DNA from: Prostheceraeus crozeri
Lineage: Eukaryota > Platyhelminthes > Polycladida > Euryleptidae
Assembly (NCBI GenBank): GCA_907163375.1
Contig: CAJQUW010016167.1
Coordinates: 62,001-126,000 of the forward strand
Direction: 5' to 3'
Length of the DNA stretch: 64,000 bases
Part shown: in pieces, positions 22,393 through 33,942 of the stretch
Layout: each line of letters begins with the position of its first letter
How positions within the stretch are numbered: the stretch's first letter is position 1
The notes under the pieces: generated by a model
Told to the model about the DNA's origin: nothing
Databases searched by the model: none
The model's input: the letters and a program-made list of their open reading frames with translations, nothing else
Translations under genes and position numbers: made by a program

Positions 22393-25043
22393 TGAAGATC
22401 CAGTTCCGGACACTAGAGCTGACTACTGGTCCACCACCTCTTGACCGAACAGCACTCAGCCGCACCAACTGCTCCCTGGTATACGCTGTCCCTAACATGA
22501 CACTAACCAGCTTCTTCCACTGGCGACAAGCTTTGATGGCAAGTGCTTGGATATCTGTTAGGACAGGCACTTCGCCAACAGCAACCGGTTGCGGGTTCTC
22601 GGCGTTCGTGGACGACAATTCTTAACGTCACGGAGAACAGATGAAGCTGTAGGTGTAGGAGGTAGGTGAACGGGCGTTGTAGGAAGGTGGACGGGCGGTG
22701 GTGATGGATGGACAGGCGAGAAAGGATGCTCAGGTGCTGGAACAAATGCGGAAGACTGGACGGGATCGTGAAGGGCTGAGGTTTGTGGATGCGCCGGCAT
22801 TGTTGGAGTGGCAGGTCTGTGGGCAGCTAAGGCAGCATCGTCCTCCATGAATTCCAGCATCCGCATCTCGGGTTCTCCTGTATCCATCGCCGCGATACTG
22901 AGAGCATCAGTGAAGCTCTTCGCCTCCTGACGCACGTGAACCTAAAAATGAGTACTTTTATTTGAATATTTAGCATTTCAGTGTACATGTATAAATTAAT
23001 TTTATTATAATTTTGTAAGAATTTTGCTTATTTACTTCATTATGAGAATATTCACTTACGATTGATCGCAGAGTCCGTGAGATGGTCATCGGGACATCTT
23101 CAATCAGATTGGAATTCAGGCGTTGCAGATTGGTGACCTGAAACTCCAGCTTCCTAATGCGTTGTACCAGTTCCACTTTCGACAATTTGCAAAGCTCGTC
23201 CTGAATGAGAAGTTGAACAACATTGATTTTTATGAAAGTTCCAAAACTAGCTGCATCAATATTTGCTAAAATTTCGTGATCAGAAACACTGACATGATGA
23301 TCGTGGTTGACTTTATAAAGGAAAAACGAAGGATCTAGTTTCTTTGGTGCTGATGACATCTAAGTTAATATTTTCAATCATAAGTTTAAAAAAAATGTTA
23401 ACAATTATTACAATTAACAATTTCACGAAATGCGTCGACAAGATTAATTTTCTTTCGAAATAAAAGTTGGAAATGAAGTTATTAATTCTACTAGCTTTGT
23501 ATGAAGTACTGAAGGCAGTTGAGAAAAATATCGAGCATTAAAAAGAAAATTATATTTGCACTTACACCGGCAACAACTTCGTCCGTCTTCTCCTTCTGAG
23601 ACCTGAGAAGACGACATAAGCCCTCCTCAGCCTTAGCGAATGTATCTGTAAAAATACTCAATGATGATTGGATACTTATATTGAACCAAGCATGTGAAAT
23701 TAATAATAGCAAAAACATTAACTATGGCTAATAAACTGAACTCATTTACACATTTACAAATAAACACATTTACAGGTCTGTTAAGAGGGTATTTTCATCT
23801 ATTAATTTGTTCCAATAATGTCGTTCATAAGGAAAAACATGGGCTAAAGGAGTATGAATAATTGACGTCCTACAATAAAAATGCCGCATTTAAAACTTAT
23901 TGAACATTGAACTGCAAATGCAGTATATTCTGGTAACGTAAACTATGTCCATTTGCATTTCATTTTCCAGCTTGGTTGTCGTAACGTAAAAATGATTGAA
24001 ATTAATTAATAGAATTTTGCTACAAATAATATGATTGTGCATAAATCACGAAAAGTTTTTGAAACTTTTAGGCTTCTAAGTCTGGTTGAAGATATTGATC
24101 TATATTTATATTTATGGTTGTATTTGTAAGTGCGTGTGCGCAGTAAAATATGCATGCAATATATGCTATATTACCTATCATTGAAGATAAAATTCCATTA
24201 CAAATAGGACCACATGTCGGGAATGAACGAATGAGACAACTTGACGGTGGGGACTATCTTTAAAGTTAGTCGCGCAGTGGGAGTTATATGAGATGCATCA
24301 TCAAGTTGAAGCCATCTTGATATTTTTCAAAAAAAATGTTGAATTTTGGGGGCAATTATCCAAATTAGGTAATAAAGCAATTCACGTTTGGGTATATTTT
24401 TAAGATACATTGAGAAACTGTATTATGACCAGCTGGGTAGCATTGACAAAAGTCTGTCGTACATTGATTATCTGAAGAGAATGACAACTATTAAGAAAGA
24501 CACCAACAACCTTGATTCCCCGACCGCGCTCGCATGACCGAGAAATCGAACCGAAGTTCGCGGTGGAGACGCGCTCTCACCTTCTTCACTAGGCCACGCT
24601 AACGGTACACCGCTGTATCTATGTCATGCGGCGACATTTGTCATCTCCTAGGGGCGGCAGCTATCACCTGAGGGTGGTATTTATCTCCCTCTGAGGGTTC
24701 GGTTACTTCTAGGCTACTCGGTATAAGCTATTTATAGAACGAAAAAAAGTGAAACTGAATTTGTTAGAAGGAATCTTCTTGAGACATGAGAACGAATTAG
24801 TAGCGACAATTTAAAATGTAACATAAAACAATTTCTCACCATGTATTTCACGCACGCGACCAGGATGGACCTCCCATCCGCGTGCAGGTTCCTTCAATTG
24901 GCACCCGGTCCATTTAATGGAACCCCAAATATCGTGGTTCGCTAAATGTCGGGGATCCCGTACGGAACTCTTGGGTTCTATTGACATCTGAGAGACGTAG
25001 TCGTCTCTCAGTTCCCTCCATTCAATAATAGCGTATTTCATCG
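22393..25043 (-). CDS. multi-exon gene with BEN-like C-terminal domain
   Basis: Exons in order are 24840-25043 (ATG at 25041, MKYAIIEWRELRDDYVSQ), 23566-23645, 23060-23359 and 22393-22941. Donors (GTGAGA, GTAAGT, GTAAGT, GTAAGT) and acceptors fit, and phases 1, 0 and 0 match across the three introns. The N-terminus ends in a Trp/Arg-rich stretch and a helix (TFAKAEEGLCRLLRSQKEK). Exon 3 has a Leu-rich helix likely to be a coiled coil (LVQRIRKLEFQVTNLQRLNS). Exon 4 has a Pro/His-rich linker, then LTDIQALAIKACRQWKKLVS and VMLGTAYTREQLVRLSAV, resembling the BEN domain core. A one-base frame change near 22620 separates linker and BEN-like part. A further 3' exon is expected. BEN proteins usually act as DNA-binding transcriptional regulators. 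Confidence 0.55.
24470..24612 (-). mobile_element. tRNA-derived SINE
   Basis: On the minus strand, GCGTGGCCTAGTG (A-box-like, 24587-24599) and GGTTCGATTTC (B-box-like, 24542-24552) are spaced as in a tRNA promoter. The surrounding sequence AGCGTGGCC...GAGAGCGCG is typical of tRNA-headed SINEs. The cloverleaf cannot be folded cleanly, so it is not a functional tRNA gene. An unrelated tail of about 70 bp (GGAATCAAGGTTGTTGG onward) follows. It lies in the presumed promoter or first intron of the BEN-like gene's downstream side. Confidence 0.6.
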
Positions 25044-25059
25044 CTGTGAAAGATTTACA

Positions 25060-25870
25060 GGTGTTTGTTGGAGTGCTTCGAAACAAGTTGTTATTTGGAA
25101 ATATTAGTGTGATCAGAGTTCATAATATGAAACTTGGTGAAAAACTTACGGCACAGAAGCTTTTTTCATCATTTGAATCACTGACGTCATCAATCAATAA
25201 TTGAGTTATCGGAATGATCAAAACTGAACAAGAAATCTGCCACCATCCCATTGCTCCTCTACTGCATTATCAAAAGTACGTGTAGCTGCAGTTAAACAAA
25301 ATATAGTAGATCATACAATTTCAATTGAAAACTCTTGTGATATATGAAATAAGGACTGTAATATGGAATTTTAATTCATTCAGCCATAGAGTAGGGATAT
25401 ATAGGTCGAGTGTCGACTCAAAAAAATATATGTATATAGTGAAAAGTTTTTTATCAAAAGATTCAGTTTTTTGCGGAGATTACGTTCCCGTGGTCCAAAA
25501 AAATTATTTGAGCACTTTTAAAAAAAGTCAAAATTTGCCAATTTATATACTACCGAGATGACTCTCCTACATAAGTAGTATGAAGCAAGTTGGACATCAA
25601 AAGGAATGAATATTTGATAATAAGCATCCTAGCTAAGCGGAAATTAAGCTGATGATCATGGGAATTTCATGAATTGTATTATAATGAAAGTCTTCATGAA
25701 AAAGTCGCGATATTATTCGTGCGTTCTTGACTGAAATTTCAGGTTTTTAATTCAATTGTCACCGGCATGATTTTATGATTCACTAAATTCATGTTTCATT
25801 TCTTTTCATTTCATGAATCTGAATAGTGATGTGGACCCATTTATATCTTTCAAATTTGATTGAAATCATT
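25060..25870. other. upstream region of the BEN-like gene, no gene seen
   Basis: AT-rich, with short frames only. The exon at 24840-25043 begins with an acceptor, so an untranslated first exon may lie here, but no clear donor pair was identified. Confidence 0.35.
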
Positions 25871-25877
25871 GTTGCAC

Positions 25878-26055
25878 ATGATCACTCAATTCCGTTGTAA
25901 TTTCTGCAAAATTGCAAAAATTTGTATATCTCACATTTGGTGTCAATACCACCTGATCTCCCTTGAGTTCATTTATTAAAATCGAAAGTGTATACACATT
26001 GGGGATTTAATAAATGCGGAGTTACCACTCTACCTAATATACATACTCTATGCAT
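25878..26055. repeat. 178-bp dispersed repeat, copy 1
   Basis: This segment matches 56305-56482 in the same orientation at roughly 85% by eye. Shared blocks include CACTCAATTCCGTTGTAATT, ATCGAAAGTGTATACACAT and GGGGATTTAATAAATGCGGA. Similarity stops sharply at both ends. The other copy lies inside the MULE, so this may be a small mobile or internal transposon segment. No terminal repeats or flanking duplication could be defined. Confidence 0.65.
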
Positions 26056-26339
26056 TCAGCGTTGAATGATCAACTTGAGAGCAACAATTCAGAGAGTTAA
26101 AAATGTAATTGTAACACTTCCACCAAATCGAAATTTACATTACCAAATAACTTATGAGATGACGTAATCTGCGCAATTTCTCTGAATTCTGGTTTGGAAA
26201 ATTTGCGCACTCATTTAAGCTGCGTGGCCCTCCGACTAGCCTATTGCATCGAGACACAGTTAATGAAGGACGATGACATAAATGTCATGTAATTTCACTT
26301 GCACCTTCAATAATATTCAATAAATCCTTCACATTCTTG

Positions 26340-26560
26340 AAAATATAGTCAATTTCACTCAATGACATTTCCGAAACGATAAAATCATTAAAGAAATATC
26401 ATTACTATGCTCATGATATTTGTAGCAGCAGAAATATCATTAGGAACATCATGAACAATATCATTAAAATATTATTAACTTTCACCAAATGATATTTGTA
26501 TCATTAATAATATCATTAACCCATATTTATGTCATGGCATCATGATATTTTTGATGATAC
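26340..26560. repeat. low-complexity ATCATTA-rich stretch
   Basis: About ten occurrences of the family ATATCATTA/ATCATGATATT lie in 200 bp, with self-complementary TCATGATATT and AATATCATGA units. It looks like a decayed simple repeat. Confidence 0.5.
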
Positions 26561-26815
26561 ATTTCCGTAAGGGCGGCCTGTTCTCTAGATATTTAAAAGA
26601 GAGAGAAAAGTATACCTTATCTCTGTTAAATATTTACTGTTTACTGTTTCATTCACTGTTTGAATTACTGTTTGTCTTAGTAAACAGAAAAGAATGTTAT
26701 CGACTTGTTAGCTACGATGCACAAATTATGTTATACAGTCGTGTGGCTCAGATCAGATCGCGATTTTTTATGATTTTCTAAGTACAGAAAGGAATGAATT
26801 CTCCGTGAACGTGGA

Positions 26816-26885
26816 ATTTTCCTGCTAGGCTGCATGCGATTGAACGTAGAATTTTCCTGCTAGGCTGCATGCGATTGAACGTAGA
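26816..26885. repeat. 35-bp direct duplication
   Basis: The 35-bp unit beginning GTRGAATTTTCCTGCTAGGC and ending in CGATTGAAC occurs twice in a row with one difference. A 16-bp palindrome GGCCGTCCAGACGGCC follows at about 26922-26937. Confidence 0.75.
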
Positions 26886-26939
26886 AATTTGTTCGCAAAG
26901 CGATAAACAAAACCGCTGGTGGCCGTCCAGACGGCCAGG

Positions 26940-28120
26940 GAAAGAGTATATAATTTCAGACTAATTATATCACATCATTTACGAGTTTACCACGTCCAAG
27001 CCTGCAATCCATTTCATGAATATCCTGGTGTATGATTGTCTCTCATGATTTTGATTGATATCTTCCTATAAGTCTAGGAATTTGATTAAAATTCGTCATT
27101 ATGAGCAGTTAGGCAATTGAATGTATCTTGATATTCGTGAAAACATCAATTTATCTCCAGTTTATGCTTGGATTCAGCATAAGCAACGGCATGCGAAAGT
27201 AGCGTGAAGTAGATTTAAAACAGTCAAATTAAACAGATATTTTTTTACAGAAAAAAATTGATTTATTGTCAATTTTCGTTAGCTAATAGAACAACATGAA
27301 TAACGACATGAATAAAGACCTGCTTGTCATTTGTATTTTCTGATACTATGAAATTCCTTTTCAAATAGTCAAGTCAAACGACCGGTCACAGCCGCATTGA
27401 TATTCATTACGAAAAACGTAGCTAATTGATCCGATAACCACATAATTCGAAAATATTGAACAGATAGCTTGATTGAAGAAATATCTCTGCTTTCGGTCAT
27501 TATGATTATCCGATCAATTAACATTGAAACTATGGGCTTTAATATGTACCACCTAAAAGATGTGTACTATCTTCATAAGACTCAGGATGATAGGAAATTT
27601 CAAGTCGAACATGCAACCATGTCTACGCTTGACTTAATAGAATTGATACCGCAATGGTATATGAGATATTCTAGTTGAACTTCTAGAGGCAATTGCAGTC
27701 CCCAAAAATAGAACAGCAAGCAGTCACATGAAATTTTCAATGTGGTGAGCCTCAAATCGGTCAACAACTTTATAATATAACCACGTAACATACAACAGGC
27801 TATATAACGTAACTTGCGCATCGTGGCTAGCAAGTCTATAACAATCACTTCTGTGATTTAAACCACACTAGCCTTTAAACATAGATAGTAGCTACAGCGT
27901 CTGTAACCTCCTCTTCCTAGAGAAAGGAATTGAGTTTCCTGGAAAAGATCTTGTACTTTAGAATATTATCAAATTCATCATCTGAAAGATGGAATTTCAA
28001 AATTTTTCGTAACTTCAAGGTCCTGCATGAATCATAATAAAACTTTTTCGGTGACGTTTAAGTGATTTACTGGATAATTTTGTAAATTACTTTATAGAAA
28101 AGAAATAGTTAGCACTATTT
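26940..28120. other. no recognisable gene
   Basis: AT-rich sequence with several frames of 60-80 codons but no family resemblance, splice-phase support or repeat structure. Confidence 0.4.
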
Positions 28121-28123
28121 TTC

Positions 28124-28264
28124 TCATATCATATCTCTTATTTCTTCGATCTGCAATATGTAATTTGGTCTATTGTGATTAAATACTTCAACAAGATCTG
28201 CAGACTTACACGTTAAATCGAAAAAAGCAGGCAAAAATGCTATTTTATCTTTCGACGATGCCAT
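28124..28264 (-). CDS. small open frame of 46 residues, unknown
   Basis: The frame begins MASSKDKIAFLPAFFDLTCK and ends IEEIRDMI. Its residue composition is protein-like rather than AT-driven, and a possible acceptor (cttcag) sits just upstream. It lies downstream of the recombinase-like exon at 28373-28530 on the same strand and could be a further exon of that decayed gene or chance. No function can be assigned. Confidence 0.2.
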   Translation of the reverse strand: MASSKDKIAFLPAFFDLTCKSADLVEVFNHNRPNYILQIEEIRDMI

Positions 28265-28372
28265 TTGCAAATGTACACAGCATCTGAAGAATTAGGTTGT
28301 TATTTTCTGAGGAATTGGTAAAAATGACTTCTACAAAAAATATATGCTGTATGAGAAATAAACCCTGCTTAC

Positions 28373-28530
28373 TTCTTTTTCTTGGACACATGTCCAGATT
28401 TTGCATGTTCGCAGTGGTCTTCTATCATCTTTCCCACTTTCGTTAGTTCGATAGTAACATCGCTCATTCGATACCAGCGATTGTGTACCTCAGCCGTGTG
28501 ACCCAAGTGCCGGTGTGCCTGGCTGAAGTT
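28373..28530 (-). pseudogene. second copy of the tyrosine-recombinase active-site exon
   Basis: The minus strand encodes AHRHLGHTAEVHNRWYRMSD then VTIELTKVGKMIEDH. This aligns with the exon at 11962-12113 (CEHMGHTPEVHKRWYRMRD, VELIKVGKIL) through the His box and the Tyr nucleophile. The exon ends at a GTAAGC donor in phase 2, the same phase as in the first copy. Upstream, GAGCAACTTYAG occurs twice and the acceptor is uncertain (perhaps CCAG before GCACAC). No large exon with the first catalytic Arg was found upstream, so this is an isolated exon or the remainder lies hidden in decayed sequence. Confidence 0.7.
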
Positions 28531-29004
28531 GCTCCCTACTAAAGTTGCTCTCCAGTAACTTCACGCCTGACAGGCTTAACCAAATTCAAAGTATTTTGAA
28601 AATCGTCTCTAGTTGACGAGTCGGTTGCAAATCTATAAGTTTGGCTATAAATTACACCTCTGAAAGTATGATTAGGGTACTGATTAACCCATTAAAGTCT
28701 GGAGGCGATGTATATAGTATTTTATTCAATAAATGGTCGGAATATGACTAATGGCTTCTTCTTATCATATAAACCGATTTATTTATATTCTCTCAGTGAA
28801 ACCCCTATAAATTGATTGTCGTCAAATGACGACCGTGGACGCATTCGATATCAAGACACAAAATTTAGAAGCTTTCAATTGAAATCAATTTTTTTATTAT
28901 GTTGTACTCTACTTTTACCATTACTTGATTGTCAAGAATTCTTATTGCAATCCTTTATAAAATACAAAAACAATGGATATTTCACACATGCACACTAAAA
29001 AATT

Positions 29005-29165
29005 GAGGCGTTAGTATCTAACGCCTAAGTTGCACTAATTTAACGGACAATGAGGCGTTAGTTACCCGTTCCTTATGTTACCCGTTAGATTAGTGCAACT
29101 TAGGCGTTAGCTTACCGTTAGTTACTGCTTATATAGGTAACGGAATATTTCACGTTAGTTACGCG
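29005..29165. repeat. hairpin-forming repeat rich in GCGTTAG
   Basis: TAACGCCTAAGTTGCACTAAT at 29019-29039 is exactly inverted at 29089-29109, with a 49-bp loop. The loop and flanks carry further (G)CGTTAG and CCGTTAG copies. It could be a small palindromic MITE. No target duplication was identified. Confidence 0.7.
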
Positions 29166-29394
29166 TTAGATTCACACTGAAATAAAAGCACTTTTTTCAT
29201 CACACAATTCTTATTCTACAGTTTCATTATGATACAAGGCGTAATTAGACAAGATTAACAAAATTTATCTAAGAAACGCTTCGATGAACTTGTTTTGAAT
29301 GGAAAATTTTCCTTCAAAACAAGGTCTTGAAGGACACCCAGCAACCATATGAAGCAGGGTATGTCAGATCGAGGACATAATATACCTCTAGAAT

Positions 29395-29544
29395 TGATCC
29401 AACAATGAGAGAAACGTCATCATATCGGTGTGGGCACATAACATTACCAGTTCTTGATCTAAATGTGAATGTTTTCTTCGAAACCACTACCTGGGGACCA
29501 TATTTAGATGTCATACTAATTTCTTCCATGATACGATCATCCTG
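29395..29544 (-). CDS. candidate single exon of an unrecognised gene
   Basis: A 50-codon frame (DDRIMEEISMTSKYGPQ..., CPHRYDDVSLIVGSILE) is bounded by an acceptor (cctttgcag) at 29545 and a possible donor GTATAT after GAG. Both ends are phase 0. Composition is protein-like. It is upstream of the recombinase-like exon on the same strand, but no link can be shown. Confidence 0.28.
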
Positions 29545-29757
29545 CAAAGGTAAGAAAAAATTCTCCAAATTGATTAAAATTGCAAATTCAAAACTGTGGG
29601 AATAAAATGTGCATAGGGACGTAAATGAGAGCTGAATGACAAAAAAACTTATACGAGCACATTTGAGTCGTATTACTTGAATAATAATAACTGAAATATG
29701 TCGTATTATATGAAGGTACATGAAAAATAGCACATGTAGTCTTTCCTATTGCATTAA

Positions 29758-29802
29758 ATTATTACAGTATACTGCATTGGCAATGCAGTATACTGTAATA
29801 AT
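29758..29802. repeat. 45-bp near-perfect palindrome
   Basis: The 22-bp arm ATTATTACAGTATACTGCAT(TG) at 29758-29779 is inverted exactly at 29781-29802 around one central base (29780). Such a structure could extrude as a cruciform. It is not part of any recognised element. Confidence 0.85.
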
Positions 29803-30649
29803 GCGCATTGACTTTTGTATATAATGTCGAACCCTTGATTCACATTGCTTTTCCCGTCTTCCTACCATGTTCTACAGTGTTCATTATAAAAAGAGATCTA
29901 CAGTCGGCTAGTCAAACCTCGTAATCTCTGGTCTCGCAAAATTCTGATGTACTGTAGATGGATTTTCTGCTATGGTACCGTAATTAGCACCGACCGATAT
30001 CTACAATATATATGACACAACTTTTCTCGATCATAATTTCCACTGAACAAACCATGAGATAGCGAGGCTTGACTGTGTAACAAGATCTAGTACGGTACAC
30101 AGTATCAGAACCTGATAATTGGTTGAACTGTCTATACATATTTTCTAAAAAAGAAACATGAAAATTTTATGAAGTTAGAATACAATACAGCATGTGATTT
30201 TAGTCTGCGTTTACCCCGTCTTACTATACCGTATACAGTGCTCCGAGCGACATACCCTCCGAATTTTCAGGACTTCCCGAATGGCTGAAATTTTCGGGAA
30301 TTATGTACTATCACATTAAAACGGCATAGAAACCGTTAATGGGAAAGTATTCATTAATTGACAAAGCAGTACATTAATCTAGTGCATCTGAAAGTATTTT
30401 GATCCCCGGAAACAGACTAGTTAAGACTCCTACAAACTAGTTATATCCCTTACATTTCTTCAAATATTGTGCATAATAGTCTTCATAAAGCTTATCTTCA
30501 TGTGCTTGGGTTTTAAAATGAATGGAAGCTTTGAGATACTATAAGCAAATCTGAATACTTCAACAACTTAAAGCGTACAGCAACACATAGAAAATATTAA
30601 TTAATCGGCATACATTAAAGAAACGTCATATCTATGTTGCACATGTAAT

Positions 30650-33590
30650 ATAATAATAATAAATCTTTATTTCAAATACAAAGAGCGGTATTTGACAGAG
30701 GCACTCGACAAATGGCGAATTCATGAAAAATTAGAAAATCTCACAAATGATTGGCTGTACAATTTCGATTTTCGACGTAGAGGAAGAAGGGTTCTGGATT
30801 GTCTTGTATTGAGCGATGGACGGATTTCAAAAAATTCACTGAGAGGATGAGCAACAACGTTCTTAGATATTTTCTTGATCAATTTAACACATACCTTGTC
30901 AAGTCTATTCTTTAGAGGTTCAACATTATCAACATTTGCCCATTTAGCGGCAAGGCGATCAATTCTTTCAAATTTGGAGAAATACTTAACAGAAATGTCG
31001 CACATAAAAGGTCAACAAAAATTTAGATGACATAAAACAAAACCGTTGTAGGCTTGCCAGATAACATTATTGGCATTACAGTTAGCCTTAAGACGTTTGA
31101 CGTATGACAGACTCCTACATATTTTTTTTATAAAGATGGCAAAACTGGACATTCCATTTAAGGTCATCGGAAAAATATACTCCAAGAATCTTAACAGCTC
31201 TGACTTCTTCAATAATGTTCCCATTAATGGTGATAGGAGAGTCAGTCAGAGTACCAGAGCGGTGAACAGACATCACTTTGGTCTTTTCAACATTGATGAC
31301 AAGCTTTTTACGCTCAGACCAGTCAGAAAAAGAGTTGACTACAGATTGGAAGTTACTCGAAGAGTTCTTGTTGAGGAAATGAACAAGAGTGAAATCATCT
31401 GCATACGCTATCAGCTTCGTATCGTCATAGGAAGGAAGATCATTGATTAGAAGAATAAACAGAATAGGGCCGAGAACGGATCCTTGAGAGACACCACTAC
31501 TGACACTCGTCCACTTAGTAAAAGCACCATCACAGACAACTCTTTGATACCGGCTGGAGAGGAAGCTTTGAACAAAACTGACAGAATGAGGATTACAATG
31601 AAGCTGATCTTTCAAGGTTTCCAACAAGGTGAGGTGACTAATGGAATCAAAGGCTTTCTTGTAGTCGACAGCAAGAAGTTTAGCACAGTTAAAGGGATCT
31701 TTGGATAAGTGTTGCAGAAAGTGAAGTCTAACTGAAAGAATGGCGTTAGTACAACCACCAAAGGAGTTTGGAATGAAACCAAATTGCTTGGAATTCAAGG
31801 GGAAGGATATGGAAGGAAGAAGAACCCGATCGCGAATCAGTCTTTCCAGAATTTTGCTGGCAAATGTTAGAATCGAAATAGGACGAAAATCATCGTTACC
31901 TTTGGGAATGGGGGTAATATTGGCAAATTTCCATTGTTGTGGAAAAATAGAAGTCTCAAGAGAACGGTTATAAATAATGGAGAGAGGCTTTGCAAGAACT
32001 TCGGCAAAAAGACGAAAGAAGTGACCTGGGAGACCATCAGGTCCTGTGGAATTCGCTTTGCATTTCTTAATCATGCTAAAGACGGTAAATTCAGAAACAG
32101 AGGAAAAATCAGAAGAACGAGTAGCACAGTTATTGAACAGATGAATGTCAGGAGGAGAGAAATGTTCAGCGAATTTGTCATTCAACTTAGAGGCAGAAAA
32201 AGAGTCAACGCGAGGACCGGGAGAACTTTTCAATTGACTATTGACAGCTTTCCAAACTTCTCTGGGGGAGTTCGACTTCAAACGAGAAAAATGTTGCATT
32301 TTGGACTTATAAATTTCAACATTAAATTTCTCTCTAAGAACAAGATATTTCCGAAAATTGCCTCGGGAGAGGGCTTTGTCACGGGCATCAGATAAGACTT
32401 TCAAGGAAGGAGAAAGCCAGGGTGGATCACAAGATCGCATCCGAACAATCTTTTCAGGGAAAAACAGATTATAACAGAATAACACAAGATCTTGAAAAAG
32501 ATGAACCATCAGATCAATGTCAGGAACATTCAAAAAGTCATCCCAATTAACAGAACCTAGAAAGGAATAACAGGTCGCAAAGGATGAAGAAGTACAGGAG
32601 CGAACTTTCTTAGTGTAAGTAGCAGAGGAATTCTGGGACTTAGCAGAGCCACGAACAAAAATACCATTATGGTCTGAACGACCTAAAGGAGAGATACAAA
32701 CCGGCACTTCGAACTTATTCACTTGATTAGTGATAGCAACATCTAAAATATTTCGACCCCTTGTGGGATATTTAACAATTTGAGTCAGATCGTTGTACTC
32801 ATAAAAATCATTCAATACTAAGCGAAGATCATTAACATCACCTACAATCAAAATGTGACTTGAGGGAGTACTGTCAATCAAGCATTGAATATGGTCAATG
32901 ACAACAGAGTGTGCACTAACATTTCCCCAGTAAGGATGATACACTAAAACAAGAAGCATATCGAAATTGTCAATTTTACAGCATAAAACGTTAGATTTGG
33001 TGTGTGGATAATAATTACTAACAGCGGACACTTGAAGATGTGTCTTGTAAAACAAGGCCACACCACCACCATTACAATCTCGGTCAAGTCTCAGTACATG
33101 ATAGCCAGGGATAGATACAGAATCATTGGCAGTAGATTCATCCAACCAAGTCTCAGTAATGCAGATGAAGTCACTTTGGAAGGAAGCCGCTCTCAACTTC
33201 AGCTCATCAATTTTGCGGAAGAGAGACCGTGCGTTGAACAAAAGGAAGGATGGCGCGCGGATAAAAGTACTTTTCGGCTTGCGTAATTTGTTGGTAGGAC
33301 CGAATGTAGGAGAAAATCGGAGGAGTCGCTGGAGCTGAAGATGCAGAGGGCAGAAAAGATTCACGTGAATGGGAAATTGGCCAGGAGGAAGGAGGATTGT
33401 AGCAGTTGGGACGTAGGAGCTTGTAATACCATAGTGACCGACGCAGCCGTCTGCTGATGGGGAAATTGTTTCGTAGGCGCAGCAGGTCAAAGGCACTATA
33501 TCGATGTGGAGATGACATAATCGTCGATGTGAAGGAGATCAGGAGTGACAGGGAGAGAATTGTTAACATGGAGAATGTGATGACTCACCG
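30650..33590 (-). mobile_element. CR1-group LINE, nearly full-length ORF2
   Basis: A single long minus-strand element starts near 33590 and ends in a TTATTATTATTA-type tail near 30650, just after AATAAAGATT. It encodes endonuclease, RT and a C-terminal region. It lies between the hAT coding remnant and the hAT left end, so it was inserted into the hAT. No separate ORF1 is visible before the endonuclease, so it is 5'-truncated or of a one-ORF type. Confidence 0.88.
30721..33518 (-). pseudogene. LINE ORF2: AP endonuclease and reverse transcriptase
   Basis: A leader starting MSSPHRYSAFDLLRLRNN (33518) is followed, after a frame change near 33400, by a long open frame to 31115. Endonuclease motifs are FLLFNARSLFRKIDEL, CITETWLDES, ILIVGDVND and LGRSDHNGIF. 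RT motifs are STGPDGLPGHFF, FRPISILTFASKILER, LLAVDYKKAFDSI, SSGVSQGSVLGPILF and the catalytic LIAYADDFTLV. After 31115 the frame shifts through 31012-31224 (KRLKANCNANNVIWQA) and returns as 30721-31005, which has the HPLSEFFEIRPSLNTRQSRT tail typical of CR1-type ends. At least three frame changes in all; the catalytic residues are intact. Confidence 0.88.
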
Positions 33591-33942
33591 TAAAAAACAC
33601 TAAATCGGATAATACACGATGATGATACACGATAATACACGATGCGCACGAGAACTACATAGCTAGTGATGTTCATGAGATAATTACAAATCGATGGGAT
33701 CCAAATTTGGAGTAAAAGGATGAGAATAATCAAAAAAAAATCTGTGAAAACGCCAAATGTGCAAGAAATCTGAACGAGGAACGCAGGATACGTCCGTTCG
33801 CTAAGCCGACAGAGGAAGTTGTGAATCTATTTTCATCTAAGCAGTGTACTACTGCCATTGCTCAACAAGTACATGTAGATATATTTTATTACAAAAAATA
33901 CTCAGTTTATCCACATTCATTTATTTTCACGAAGGTATGACG

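Noticed and set aside
24541-24600. Possible functional tRNA gene
   Set aside because: A- and B-box-like strings are present but arms do not pair and a SINE tail follows, so it is a tRNA-derived SINE.
31070-32395. Plus-strand frames over the LINE ORF2
   Set aside because: They are antisense shadows of the RT/endonuclease frame.
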